DNA of 64,000 nucleotides from CAWGGS01 sp963822095 (GCA_963822095.1 CAWGGS010000002.1:37779-101778); one strand, 5' to 3'; positions 1 through 9,157 are shown, counted from the first letter of the stretch. Notes: generated by a model not told the origin, from the sequence alone. Made by a program: numbers and translations.

Positions 1-969
1 GGCGATTTTGGCGATCGGAAATCCCGTGGCCTTGGAGGCAAGTGCAGAGCTTCGCGATACCCTGGGATTCATCTCGATGACCATCATTTCGCCGTCGACG
101 GGGTTGACGGCAAATTGGACATTGGATCCACCGGTCTCGACTCCGATCTCGCGGATGATAGCAATTGCCGCATCGCGCATGGTCTGGTATTCGCGATCGG
201 TCAGGGTCTGAATCGGAGCAACGGTAATTGAATCTCCGGTGTGGACCCCCATCGCATCCATATTTTCGATGGAACAAATGATCACGACGTTGTCGTTTTT
301 ATCCCGCATCACCTCGAGTTCGTACTCTTTCCAGCCCAGGAGACTGCGCTCCAGCATAACCTCGCTGGTCATCGACAAATCGAGCCCTGCGGTGCAGAGT
401 TGATCAAGCTCCTGGCGATTGTAGGCGACCCCACCGCCGGTACCGCCAAGGGTGAAGCTCGGTCTGACGATGATCGGAAAACCGATATCATCGGCTGCGG
501 TCATGGCCTCGATCTTGGTGTGAACAATCGCTGATTCCGGAACCTTGAGGTTAATGGCCTTCATCGCGGCCCTGAATTCCTCTCGTCCTTCCGCCTTCTT
601 GATGACATTGATATCGGCGGCCAGCAGTTCGACATTGTATTTTTCCAGTATTCCTGTTTCCGCAACTTTTATGGCTGTATTGAGTGCGGTCTGGCCGCCC
701 AGTGTGGGCAGCAGAGCATCAGGACGTTCTTTTTCGATGATCTTAACCAGTATTTCCGGTGTGATAGGTTCTATATAGGTACTGTCGGCCAGTTCCGGAT
801 CGGTCATGATGGTGGCTGGATTGGAGTTGATGAGAACGATCTCATAGCCCTCTTCTTTCAAGGCCTTGACGGCTTGGGCTCCGGAGTAATCGAATTCGCA
901 GGCTTGACTGATAATAATCGGCCCGGAGCCGATTATGAGAATTTTATGTATGTCTGTTCGTTTCGGCAT
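1..969 (-). CDS. carB: carbamoyl-phosphate synthase large subunit (partial)
   Basis: Large subunit of the cytoplasmic enzyme that makes carbamoyl phosphate from bicarbonate, ammonia passed from the small subunit and two ATP, feeding pyrimidine and arginine synthesis. Only the first 323 codons are present; the gene runs off the left edge with no internal stop. The ATG at 967-969 opens with MPKRTDIHKILIIGSGPIII, then the ACEFDYSGAQA segment, and an ATP-grasp loop RPSFTLGGTGGG near residue 170; EMNPRVSRSSALASKA is seen close to the edge. It lies 63 bp downstream of carA on the same strand, so a carAB operon is likely. The identification is secure; the C-terminal half (second ATP-grasp and allosteric domains) is not visible. 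Confidence 0.97.
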   Translation of the reverse strand, partial: MPKRTDIHKILIIGSGPIIISQACEFDYSGAQAVKALKEEGYEIVLINSNPATIMTDPELADSTYIEPITPEILVKIIEKERPDALLPTLGGQTALNTAIKVAETGILEKYNVELLAADINVIKKAEGREEFRAAMKAINLKVPESAIVHTKIEAMTAADDIGFPIIVRPSFTLGGTGGGVAYNRQELDQLCTAGLDLSMTSEVMLERSLLGWKEYELEVMRDKNDNVVIICSIENMDAMGVHTGDSITVAPIQTLTDREYQTMRDAAIAIIREIGVETGGSNVQFAVNPVDGEMMVIEMNPRVSRSSALASKATGFPIAKIA

Positions 970-1032
970 GGCATCAGCTTTCAGGTCAATGGGGTCTGGG
1001 TGGTTTTATTCGGTCATGCAGGTGGACTTTAT

Positions 1033-2157
1033 TCATCGGTCTTTGATCATGGTGATAAAACGATCGAACAGATAGCGGGCGTCGTGTGGTCCTGGCGCAT
1101 GCTCCGGGTGGTACTGTACCGAAAAGGCAGGAAATTTCTTATGCTGCATTCCCTCGACACTGCCGTCGTTGAGATTGATATGCGTAATCTCCACCTCGTT
1201 TGGATCAAGCGTATCCTGGTCAACGCAGAACCCGTGGTTCTGGGAGGTGATTTCGACATGGCCGGTGGTCAGATCTTTTACCGGCTGGTTGCCGCCGCGA
1301 TGCCCGAACTTTAGTTTATAGGTGGAGCCGCCGTAGGCCAGACCCAGCATCTGGTGGCCCAGGCAAATTCCAAAGATCGGAATCTTACCGAGGAGTTCCC
1401 GCATGGTATCGACCACCCCTCTGACTCCAGCCGGATCTCCCGGGCCGTTGGAGAGGAAGATGCCGTCTGGCTGCATGGCGAGTACCGTTTGGGCATCGGT
1501 TGTTGCCGGCACCACCTGGACCTTGCAGCCTTTCTCGGACAAGATCCGGAGTTGATTGAACTTTATTCCGAAGTCGAAGGCTATGATATGCAAGAGGTTG
1601 TCTCCATGACCTTGGGCCGTTTCAAAATCAGTACCCGGTGCTGGGCCTTGGTCCGTCCAGCCGAAAGGAGCAGTGCAGGTGACACGTTCGACCATGTCCA
1701 CACCTATCAGTCCGCTCCAGTTCCGGGCACGTTCTACCAGGGAGTCTCGGTCAAGGTCTTGGGTTGACACAATCCCTTTCATGGCGCCCGCAGTCCTGAT
1801 ATGGCGGACCAGGGCCCTGGTGTCAAAGCCCTCGACACCAAGTACATTGAATTTTATCAGGAAATCCGCCAGGGTCATGGTTGAGCGGAAATTAGAAGGG
1901 ATACGATTGTACTCTTTTACCAGGAACGCTTTCGGGTGGATGGTGTTTGATTCCATGTCGTCACCATTGACACCATAATTTCCTATCAGGGGATAGGTCA
2001 TGGTTACGATCTGGCCGGTGTAGGACGGATCTGTGAGCACTTCCTGATATCCGCTCATGGAGGTGTTGAAGACGATTTCTCCAACAGCTTCCCCAGGTCC
2101 GGTGAATGAGTGTCCTTCAAAGATCGTGCCGTCTTCCAAGGCGATGATTGCTTTCAT
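1033..2157 (-). CDS. carA: carbamoyl-phosphate synthase small (glutaminase) subunit
   Basis: Hydrolyses glutamine and channels the ammonia to CarB. At 374 residues it has the family's usual length. The N-terminal small-subunit domain contains GYQEVLTDPSYTGQIVTMTY. The C-terminal class I glutamine amidotransferase domain shows the nucleophile elbow GICLGHQMLG and the catalytic His-Glu in QYHPEHAPGPHD. The ATG at 2157 is preceded by GAAGGA at good spacing. carB follows after 63 bp. Nothing is missing among the visible catalytic residues. Confidence 0.97.
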   Translation of the reverse strand: MKAIIALEDGTIFEGHSFTGPGEAVGEIVFNTSMSGYQEVLTDPSYTGQIVTMTYPLIGNYGVNGDDMESNTIHPKAFLVKEYNRIPSNFRSTMTLADFLIKFNVLGVEGFDTRALVRHIRTAGAMKGIVSTQDLDRDSLVERARNWSGLIGVDMVERVTCTAPFGWTDQGPAPGTDFETAQGHGDNLLHIIAFDFGIKFNQLRILSEKGCKVQVVPATTDAQTVLAMQPDGIFLSNGPGDPAGVRGVVDTMRELLGKIPIFGICLGHQMLGLAYGGSTYKLKFGHRGGNQPVKDLTTGHVEITSQNHGFCVDQDTLDPNEVEITHINLNDGSVEGMQHKKFPAFSVQYHPEHAPGPHDARYLFDRFITMIKDR

Positions 2158-2449
2158 GCGTCGTTCCTTCGTTTCTTCATGGCTTCGGATACAAAAGTCT
2201 TCAGGTACCCGGGAGTCGATAGCCTTCAGATGAGCCTTGTGAGGGCTGCCGGATATCGGAAGGCAAATTCAACGGTTTGCCGGAGGTTTGTACATTGTGC
2301 TTCAGACGGATTGCTCCCATTCTTACAGGCCGAGCAGGCAAAATTATAGTATTAAACCCGGAAATCTCTCCTGCGTCAACAGGAAACCCGAATCTGGAGA
2401 GGAGACCGGGGATTTACCGATTTTTCGGCAACAAGCGTTTTCGTTGCGG

Positions 2450-2678
2450 TCAATCGGGATGAGGCCAAGGGCTGTCTGTGCCTTCTTGCGCAAAGTAGCA
2501 GAAACGATCCCAGGTGAATTCCCGGTGGGAAACCGGGCAGCAAAGGGGTATCTTGCGGTCGGTGACGGCGATGACCTCCCAATCGCCTTGGCGGGGGCCC
2601 ATCTTCGAGGTATATTTTTTGTCCAACCTGGAAAGGATAGGATCGGAAAGTGATGACGGTATGTCTTGGGTCGCTCAT
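2450..2678 (-). pseudogene. small conserved-looking protein split by a 1-nt frameshift
   Basis: A short gene that reads sensibly only if one base is removed. From the ATG at 2676-2678 (AGGGAG Shine-Dalgarno just upstream) the frame gives MSDPRHTVITFRSYPFQVGQ and KIYLEDGP. At the G5 run 2593-2597 (C5 on the coding strand) it shifts into low-complexity P/R-rich sequence. Dropping one C continues as RQGDWEVIAVTDRKIPLCCP, then VSHREFTWDRFCYFAQEG, ending at a TGA at 2450-2452, about 75 residues in all. The joined protein looks like a genuine small soluble protein; function unknown. The break may be a sequencing error or a real mutation. Confidence 0.6.
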
Positions 2679-3044
2679 AGGTTGTCTCCCTGGTCTTCCA
2701 GAGGTAGATTGTTTCAAATTGATTATATCAGGCCGTATCATAAGCATTGAAGGGGAAATTACAGCAGGGAAAGGGAATTTGGACATAATTTCCTTTGTTT
2801 CCTCGCAGGGCAAGGGGGAAGGGTGAACCGTGATCAAGGGAAGTCCGTGCAGATGATTATTGATTTTTTGATCGTTGCCTTTTCTTTTTGTGTTATTATT
2901 AGGATAATGAATTTCTGGCAGAAGAAGATGGGGCGGAAAGAGATCCCCGATATAGGAGGATCCGCCAACAGCAGACGAAGTGTTTTATAAGATATAGCAA
3001 CCGGCCTTTTGGGCCTTTTTATCAAATATTTCAGGAATTATTTA
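2679..3044. other. intergenic region upstream of hisC
   Basis: Divergent space between the frameshifted small gene (minus) and hisC (plus). It holds one possible 45-residue membrane ORF (2853-2990) and a short GC hairpin, ccggcc-ttttg-ggcc, at about 3001-3014 that is followed by T residues and could weakly terminate transcription before hisC. No convincing sigma-70 promoter was recognised. Confidence 0.4.
2853..2990 (+). CDS. possible small single-span membrane protein
   Basis: A 45-codon ORF, short but protein-like: MIIDFLIVAFSFCVIIRIMN forms one hydrophobic segment (about residues 2-18), followed by a basic tail FWQKKMGRKEIPDIGG, the arrangement of a membrane-anchored protein with a cytoplasmic tail. 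An AAGGGA lies 13 nt upstream of the ATG; a GTG two codons earlier (2847) would be better spaced. It sits 54 bp before the hisC start on the same strand. The family is not recognised, and a chance ORF cannot be excluded. Confidence 0.4.
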   Translation: MIIDFLIVAFSFCVIIRIMNFWQKKMGRKEIPDIGGSANSRRSVL

Positions 3045-4109
3045 ATGAATCGTTATTGGAGTTCGGTGGTTGGGGAATTGGAACCGTATATCCCCGGGGA
3101 GCAACCCAAAATTGCAGACTTGATAAAACTCAACACCAATGAAAACCCCTATGGCCCGTCACCAAGGGTCCTGCAGGCTGTGTCCCGCGAGACCACGGAT
3201 TTACTGAGACTGTACCCGGATCCCGGCTCCGATCGGGTTCGGGCCGCGGTGGCCGGGCAATGCCGGGTACAGCCTGAGCAGGTTTTCGTGGGCAACGGAT
3301 CAGACGAGGTTTTGGCCCATACTTTTTTTGCCCTGCTCAACCATGAGTCTCCTTTGCTCTTTCCAGATATCACCTACAGTTTTTACCCGGTATACTGTGG
3401 GCTTTATCGTATCAGGTTCCAATGCATTCCGTTGACGGCTGACTTTGGAATCAATCTGGATGACTATAGCCGGCCCAACGGGGGAGTGATAATCGCCAAT
3501 CCCAATGCCCCCACCGGGCGAGCTCTGGGGCTTGCCGAGATTGAGCGGTTTCTTATAAAAAATACCGAGTCGGTCGTCGTTATCGATGAGGCCTATGTGG
3601 ATTTCGGGGCCGAGTCGGCCGTGGAGCTGGTCGATCGATTCCCAAACCTCTTGATCATCCAGACCCTTTCCAAATCCAGGTCACTTGCTGGTCTGAGGAT
3701 TGGTTTTGCCATCGGCAATGAAGAGTTGATTGAGGCCCTTGACCGGGTCAAAAACAGTTTCAATTCCTATCCTCTCGACCGGTTGGCAATAAGCGGAGCG
3801 GTTGCAGCCCTGGAGGATACCGAATATTTTGAGCAGACGAGACAGAAGATCATTGCTACCCGTGGATCTTTAGCCAGAGACCTGGCAAGCCTCGGTTTTG
3901 AGGTATTGCCGTCTAAGTGCAATTTCGTGTTCGCCCGTCATTCCGAAAGAGATGCCGCTGAACTCGCCCGTCTTCTTCGCGAGCAATCGATCATTGTTCG
4001 GCACTTCAAAAAGGAGAGGATTGACCAATTCTTAAGGATTACGGTGGGTACCGACGAAGCCTGCAAAAGACTGATTGCGGCACTGACCGAAATCATTGAT
4101 GTAGGATAG
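3045..4109 (+). CDS. hisC: histidinol-phosphate aminotransferase
   Basis: PLP-dependent class I/II aminotransferase that converts imidazole acetol phosphate to histidinol phosphate with glutamate as amino donor. 354 residues, the usual length. Visible signatures are IKLNTNENPYGPSP near the N-terminus, PNAPTGRAL in the middle, VIDEAYVDFG for the cofactor-binding Asp-Glu, and TLSKSRSLAGLRIG containing the PLP lysine. The ATG at 3045 follows AGGAATT; a TTG start at 3009 is possible but less likely. An aromatic or other aminotransferase of the same fold is the alternative. It is followed 21 bp later by an alcohol-dehydrogenase-type gene, with no other his gene in the window. Confidence 0.92.
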   Translation: MNRYWSSVVGELEPYIPGEQPKIADLIKLNTNENPYGPSPRVLQAVSRETTDLLRLYPDPGSDRVRAAVAGQCRVQPEQVFVGNGSDEVLAHTFFALLNHESPLLFPDITYSFYPVYCGLYRIRFQCIPLTADFGINLDDYSRPNGGVIIANPNAPTGRALGLAEIERFLIKNTESVVVIDEAYVDFGAESAVELVDRFPNLLIIQTLSKSRSLAGLRIGFAIGNEELIEALDRVKNSFNSYPLDRLAISGAVAALEDTEYFEQTRQKIIATRGSLARDLASLGFEVLPSKCNFVFARHSERDAAELARLLREQSIIVRHFKKERIDQFLRITVGTDEACKRLIAALTEIIDVG

Positions 4110-4130
4110 AGCAAAAAGAAGGAGAGAACA

Positions 4131-5132
4131 ATGAGTGAAAAAATGTTTAAGGCACTGGTCGTAAAGGAAGAAGCTCCGAAAAAATTTATTGGAACGATTG
4201 AGGAAAGAAATATCGCAGACCTGCCGGCAGGAGATGTGTTGATCCGGGTCAAATACTCCTCCCTGAATTATAAGGATGCCCTTTCCGCATCAGGAAATAA
4301 AGGGGTCACTAGAAATTTCCCCCATACACCTGGGATTGATGCCTCAGGAATCATTGAAGAAAGTACAAGTGGCGCCTTCAAGGTCGGAGATCAGGTCCTG
4401 GTTACCGGCTATGACCTCGGGATGAATACCTCGGGTGGCTATGGTCGGTATATCCGGGTGCCTGCGGAGTGGGTTGTGCCGCTGCCGACAGGCTTGGATT
4501 TGAAAGAAAGTATGATTTACGGCACAGCCGGTTTCACAGCCGGTATGTCCGTGTCCACCCTGGTATCCGAGGTGAGTAGACATGATGGAGAGGTCCTGGT
4601 CACCGGGGCCACCGGTGGAGTCGGCAGTATCGCAACGGCAATACTTGCCCATCTCGGATATTCGGTCACGGTCGTAAGCGGCAAGCCGGAGGCTCACGAC
4701 TTTCTAAAAGGACTTGGCGCCGCAAGGATCATAGGTCGAGATGAGGCTGTTGACACCAGTGGCAGACCGCTTTTGAAAGGACAGTGGGCGGGGGTTGTCG
4801 ATACAGTGGGTGGCGAAATTTTGGCCACGGCCATCAAGGCGACCAATTTGCACGGCGTCGTCACCTGTTGCGGCAACGTGGCCTCGCCTGATCTGCCGAT
4901 GACGGTCTTTCCCTTTATCCTTCGTGGGGTGCGCTTGCAGGGTATAGATTCTCAAAACTGTCCGATGGATCATCGCCTGCAGGTCTGGCAAAACCTGGCG
5001 GGCGATTGGAAGTTCTCTCAGCTCGACTCATTGCATAAAGAAATAGGACTTGCCGAACTCAATGACGATATCGCCTTGATCCTGAAGGGGAAACAAAAAG
5101 GCAGGGTGGTTGTCGATCTGGAAAAAGAGTAA
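4131..5132 (+). CDS. YhdH/YhfP-type quinone oxidoreductase (acrylyl-CoA reductase-like)
   Basis: Zinc-free medium-chain dehydrogenase of 333 residues. The YhdH/AcuI group reduces acrylyl-CoA or quinone-like compounds with NADPH. The N-terminal GroES-like half has SLNYKDALSASGNKGVTRNF and PHTPGIDASG; the Rossmann half has VTGATGGVGSIATAILAHLG for NADPH binding; the C-terminal LNDDIALILKGKQKGRVVVD is typical. The ATG is preceded by AAGGAGAG. It follows hisC after 21 bp, so co-transcription is plausible though there is no obvious pathway link. The true substrate cannot be read from sequence. Confidence 0.88.
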   Translation: MSEKMFKALVVKEEAPKKFIGTIEERNIADLPAGDVLIRVKYSSLNYKDALSASGNKGVTRNFPHTPGIDASGIIEESTSGAFKVGDQVLVTGYDLGMNTSGGYGRYIRVPAEWVVPLPTGLDLKESMIYGTAGFTAGMSVSTLVSEVSRHDGEVLVTGATGGVGSIATAILAHLGYSVTVVSGKPEAHDFLKGLGAARIIGRDEAVDTSGRPLLKGQWAGVVDTVGGEILATAIKATNLHGVVTCCGNVASPDLPMTVFPFILRGVRLQGIDSQNCPMDHRLQVWQNLAGDWKFSQLDSLHKEIGLAELNDDIALILKGKQKGRVVVDLEKE

Positions 5133-5242
5133 GGGGCTTTTGGGTCAGCAGAGGGTTCTGCCACTTTCTTCGTGCAGTACAATTTCGGTTCATCCGAATA
5201 AAGCGTACTTTTGTAAAGCTGAAAGGAACAATCCGGCAGAGT

Positions 5243-5455
5243 ACATCGCTTCCGGCCGCTCCTCTGTGGCCTCATCGGCCGGTACACCACGGCTGACAGA
5301 CAGGCCGTCCCTGGCCTGCTGTCAGGTGCCGACGTCCTGTCCGCACCCCTCCGGGCCTTGGATGGTTCCCCGACGCGGGCCTTCGCGAGGCGTCCTCCAG
5401 CGACGCCCTCGCCTCCCGCGTTATAGATACGTACGATCAAGCGGATGGACCACAA
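5243..5455. repeat. GC-rich dispersed repeat, copy 1 (family B)
   Basis: About 210 bp that recur, diverged, at 51425-51634 in the same orientation. The best conserved block, from 5287 to 5323, includes an 11-bp stem with one bulged A (5295-5306 with 5313-5323) that is identical in both copies. A second stem pairs 5325-5332 with 5340-5347. The two copies end alike at a gttatag-n-n-acgta/agtac segment. Both copies sit in the gap between convergent genes. Confidence 0.8.
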
Positions 5456-5457
5456 TT

Positions 5458-7341
5458 TCATGAAGAGAGTGGCTGCTTTTTCTGGTTTTCAAATTCCATC
5501 ACAACACGAATTTCACCCGCATCGGTGGGAGATGTTTCGGCATTGGGATAGTGTTTTTTGAAGACCTGCAACATCGCTTGATTTTCCTCCAGGATCGCGG
5601 CTGTGAAACCTGAAAACCCGTTTTCCCTGGCAATTATTTCCAGTTGGGGAAGCAGGTGAGAAGCCATACCCATCCCTTGGTAATCCTCCCGGACGACAAA
5701 GGCTGTTTCGGCAAGGCCGTTGCCTTCGTCGGCGTACGAGCCGATGGCAACTATATCCTGGTTTCCGCCTTTCTGGACGAGACCGACCAGAGATATATTC
5801 TGATGATAATCAACACTTGCCCATTGCTGTTGAGCCACTTCATGTGAGAAAAGTTTCATTTTGTAAAAAAATCTCAGAAAAATGGTCTCTTCCTTGAGGG
5901 AGTAAAAAAAATTTCGGTACTCGAATTCATCCGAAGGGAGCAAGGGGCGGAATTCAACGATCTTTCCGTTGGGCAGGACATGGCGGGTTTTGTACCCTTC
6001 AAGAAACAGGAGATCATCCTGGACCGGAGGCAGCTGGTCGGAAAATATATAGTGGTATTTCTTGGCAGCATCTATCAGGTCCTCCCGAAATTTAGGATGA
6101 GCTATCTGGGCAAGTTCCATGACTCTTTGATAAATGCTTTTGCCCTTGAGTGCCGCGATACCGTATTCGGTCACGACAAAGTTAACATCCCCGCGGGTTG
6201 TGGCAACCCCGGCACCTTCACTTAAGCTGGAGACGATCCGTGAGACTTTGCCGTTCTGAGCTGTTGATGGAAGGGCGATTATGGAAAATCCTCCTTTGGA
6301 CATCGAGCTGCCACGCAGAAAATCGACCTGATCCCCGATGCCGCTGTAAAACATGTGGCCCATGGAATCGCTGCACACCTGGCCAGTCAGATCGACTTCC
6401 AGAGCCGAGGAGATGGAAACCAGATTATCGTTACGCGCTATCACGGTTGGGTCGTTGACATACTCCGAAGAGCGGAAATAGAACTGAGGGTTGTTGTCGA
6501 CATACTGATAGAGTTGCTCCGATCCCATGCACAGAGATGCAACCACCCGTCCTTCCAGCAGGGTTTTGCGTTTGTTGGTTATAACCTTTTTTTGCAGAAG
6601 AGGAATGAAGGCATCGGTGATGAGCTGGGTATGGACCCCGAGATCCTTTTTCCCTTCCAGGTAGGGCAAAATAGCATAGGGCAGGTGACCGAATCCGATT
6701 TGCAGTGTAGCCCCGTCGTCTACCAGTTGACTGACGTAATACCCGATGCGTGATGCAATCTCCGGGTTCTTAGTCAACGGGATGGACTCCACCAGAGGCT
6801 CTTCAAAGGGAACAAAGTAGTCGATTTCATCAATGTGGATGATCCCGTCTCCCCAGGTACGGGGCATCCGCGGATTGACCTGGGCAATGACAAGACCTGC
6901 AGCTGCTAAGCCTGATCGGGTGATGTCGACGGAAACCCCCAGGCTGCAGAAACCATAGGCGTCCGGAGGACTGATCTGGACCAGGGCCACATCGAGGCCG
7001 ATACAGTGGGATTCAAATAACTTAGGGATATGCGACAGATAGGCTGGTATGTAGTCGATTTTTCCCTCGAAAGCGGCCTTGCGCATTTTGGCGCTGATAA
7101 AAAAGAGCTTTAAGGCAAATCGTCTTAAAAAATCGGGATCGTCTATGTATTGGGAAAAGGTGGACGACAGCATTTGATAGACCATGACATCCTGAAGCAC
7201 GGGGTTGCCCACCATGTTACGAATCAGGTGCTGCGGTTCACCGCATCCGGTCCCGATGAAAACGCGGCTGCCGTTTTTAATTTTGGAAATAGCCTCCTGG
7301 GCATCGACCAGTTTAGTGGGACATTGGCGTTTTAGATCCAT
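5458..7341 (-). CDS. acetyl-CoA hydrolase/transferase fused to a GNAT acetyltransferase domain
   Basis: Two-domain protein of about 627 residues. Residues ~1-430 are a class I CoA-transferase/acyl-CoA hydrolase, with the VFIGTGCGEPQHLI start, GFGHLPYAI, the SSEYVNDPTVIARND stretch that should carry the acylated Glu, and VVTEYGIAALKGKS. After a linker (~470) a GNAT domain ends the protein, with the acetyl-CoA loop REDYQGMGMASHLL. The start is taken at 7341: GGAGG lies 5 nt upstream of this ATG, whereas the upstream ATG at 7353 lacks one. The combination suggests CoA-ester handling coupled to acetylation, but substrates are unknown. Its stop is 3 bp from the end of repeat copy 1. Confidence 0.9.
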   Translation of the reverse strand: MDLKRQCPTKLVDAQEAISKIKNGSRVFIGTGCGEPQHLIRNMVGNPVLQDVMVYQMLSSTFSQYIDDPDFLRRFALKLFFISAKMRKAAFEGKIDYIPAYLSHIPKLFESHCIGLDVALVQISPPDAYGFCSLGVSVDITRSGLAAAGLVIAQVNPRMPRTWGDGIIHIDEIDYFVPFEEPLVESIPLTKNPEIASRIGYYVSQLVDDGATLQIGFGHLPYAILPYLEGKKDLGVHTQLITDAFIPLLQKKVITNKRKTLLEGRVVASLCMGSEQLYQYVDNNPQFYFRSSEYVNDPTVIARNDNLVSISSALEVDLTGQVCSDSMGHMFYSGIGDQVDFLRGSSMSKGGFSIIALPSTAQNGKVSRIVSSLSEGAGVATTRGDVNFVVTEYGIAALKGKSIYQRVMELAQIAHPKFREDLIDAAKKYHYIFSDQLPPVQDDLLFLEGYKTRHVLPNGKIVEFRPLLPSDEFEYRNFFYSLKEETIFLRFFYKMKLFSHEVAQQQWASVDYHQNISLVGLVQKGGNQDIVAIGSYADEGNGLAETAFVVREDYQGMGMASHLLPQLEIIARENGFSGFTAAILEENQAMLQVFKKHYPNAETSPTDAGEIRVVMEFENQKKQPLSS

Positions 7342-7488
7342 TTCGTCCTCCATGTCGGATCGGCATGTGTTCTTTGATCCGGAAGTTAGAGTATGAAATG
7401 ATCATAGGCTGGAATGGAAAAATAATCAAAGCTCATCTTTAAATCTGGGTTCCATGATATCTCAGGATTTTAAACCATACCTCGTGGT

Positions 7489-9009
7489 TCAGGTCTTCCC
7501 AAACAGTGTCTTGACCATTTTTCTGTCCACCGATCCATCGGCTGCAGTCGGGAACTTGCCGACAAATTCGACATATTGGGGCTTTTTGAAACTGGCGATA
7601 CGTTCCCCGACAAAACGGATCAGTTCCGCTGCAGTCAATTCCGCCCCTGCGTGGAGGCGGCATACGGCCTTGATCCCTTCTTTCCACTTTGGATCCGGGA
7701 CACCGATCACGACTGCTTGTGCCACGGCTGGGTGTTGCAGAATGACCTTTTCCACCTCCGCAGGATAGACGTTTTCACCGCCTGGTTTTATGAGTTCCTT
7801 GTCGGCTTTCCTCCCGGCGTAAAACAGGTATCCATCGGAATCGAAACGGCCCAGATCGCCGGTATGATGCCTGCCGTTACGGAAGGTGAAGGCATTGTCT
7901 TCCTCAAGACCCCAAAATCCCAGGAAAACCATTGGTCCTTTAACGGTAATCTCCCCAACCGTTCCCTGGGGGACGACCTGGTCCTGATCGTCCACAAGCT
8001 GTACGTCTGCAAGTAATATGACTTTTCCCGCCGACCCCGGCCGCTCATCGTACTTTCCCATGCTTGTGAGACAAGAGGTTTCGGTCTGCCCGTACATTGC
8101 ATAATAGTGGCCTTTGGTTACCGACTGAAAGTTTTCTATGACCTCCGGCGTTCCCAACCCGATGACGGCTTTCAGTGAGCTTAAGTCGAACGTGTCCTCT
8201 CCTGCAGCCTTGAGTATTGAATCCAGTATCGGTGGGAAATCAAAGAATAGGCTTACCCCTTTGTCCTGGATAAGCTGTGCCGCGGTTCGGGCATCAAACT
8301 TGCTCATATTAATATTCAATACTCCCGAGTGAAAGGCGCTGGTGGCCATGAATAGCCCGCCCACATGGAAAAGAGGAAGAAGGTTCAGGTGCACGTCCTT
8401 TGACGTAAGACCGAAGCCGGCATTGAAGTGCATGTCGGCATGAAGCATGTTTCCGTGGCTTAAAAGTGCACCCCGGGGACGGCCTGCAACAGCGGCCGTG
8501 TGAATAATCACTAAACCGTCGGAACTTTTTACCTCGGCAGGCTCTATCTTACCGGGATTATCCAAAAGCGAGGCAAAAGGTGTTTCGTCTCCGAGATCGG
8601 CTTTGAGATTGTAAAAGGATTGGATGGATGTCAACTCAGCCCGCTTTGCTTGCAAAACCGGTTGGAATTCTGCGTCGATAAAAAGTATTTTTGGTTGGCA
8701 ATCGTTTAAGTTGAAGCATATTTCATCAACCGACAGACGCCAGTTTATAGGTAAAACAATGGCGCCGAGAACGGCGGCTGCGCCGTAAATAAGAAAGAAA
8801 TCAAGGCTGTTTTTTCCAAGGACACCCAGGCGATCTCCTTTTTGAATTCCGGCACGATCGAGTCCAGAAGCCAGGCGTTCGACGTGGTGTTTGTATTCGG
8901 CAAAGGTCAGGTGACGATTATCGTCGACTTCGTGCCAGCATTGTTCCTTGGCAAAGGCGATCGCATTTCGTTTAATCAAATCATAGAAGGTAAGATCATA
9001 GAGTCCCAT
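7489..9009 (-). CDS. AMP-forming acyl-CoA ligase
   Basis: ANL-superfamily enzyme of 506 residues that would activate a carboxylic acid to acyl-AMP and then acyl-CoA. Core motifs seen: YGQTETSCLTSMG, TGDLGRFDSDGYLFYAGRKAD and KPGGENVYPAEVE, and a C-terminal catalytic-lysine region ending TAADGSVDRKMVKTLFG. The phosphate-binding loop is unusual: HTAAVAGRPRGALLSHGN in place of the common TSGTTGxPKG form. The ATG at 9009 has GGAGGA 8 nt upstream. It follows the transferase-GNAT gene's strand (upstream of it) with a ~147 bp gap, so the two may share a role in acyl-CoA metabolism. Substrate unknown. Confidence 0.88.
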   Translation of the reverse strand: MGLYDLTFYDLIKRNAIAFAKEQCWHEVDDNRHLTFAEYKHHVERLASGLDRAGIQKGDRLGVLGKNSLDFFLIYGAAAVLGAIVLPINWRLSVDEICFNLNDCQPKILFIDAEFQPVLQAKRAELTSIQSFYNLKADLGDETPFASLLDNPGKIEPAEVKSSDGLVIIHTAAVAGRPRGALLSHGNMLHADMHFNAGFGLTSKDVHLNLLPLFHVGGLFMATSAFHSGVLNINMSKFDARTAAQLIQDKGVSLFFDFPPILDSILKAAGEDTFDLSSLKAVIGLGTPEVIENFQSVTKGHYYAMYGQTETSCLTSMGKYDERPGSAGKVILLADVQLVDDQDQVVPQGTVGEITVKGPMVFLGFWGLEEDNAFTFRNGRHHTGDLGRFDSDGYLFYAGRKADKELIKPGGENVYPAEVEKVILQHPAVAQAVVIGVPDPKWKEGIKAVCRLHAGAELTAAELIRFVGERIASFKKPQYVEFVGKFPTAADGSVDRKMVKTLFGKT

Positions 9010-9055
9010 TGAAGCAATCCTCCGTTACAAGTTTGTTTTATCTATAGGGAAACCA

Positions 9056-9110
9056 CTGCGAAACATTGGCCTTACCGCATCGGTATCCCAAGCTTTCATG
9101 TTTTGTTGCA
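9056..9110 (+). repeat. short repeat, copy 1 (family C)
   Basis: A 55-bp segment that recurs in the same orientation at 9473-9527. The last 19 bases, agctttcatgttttgttgc, are identical in both and the first 35 are diverged but alignable. A weaker match may exist near 40198-40232. Nature unknown. Confidence 0.65.
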
Positions 9111-9157
9111 GATGGTGGGACAGGTTATCCTTTCCGTCGATTGTTTCATTTTCTTTT

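Noticed and set aside
2376..2837. 153-codon minus ORF covering the frameshifted small gene
   Set aside because: The extra N-terminal part lacks coding character and the C-terminal part is the shifted frame; the joined ~75-residue reading fits better.
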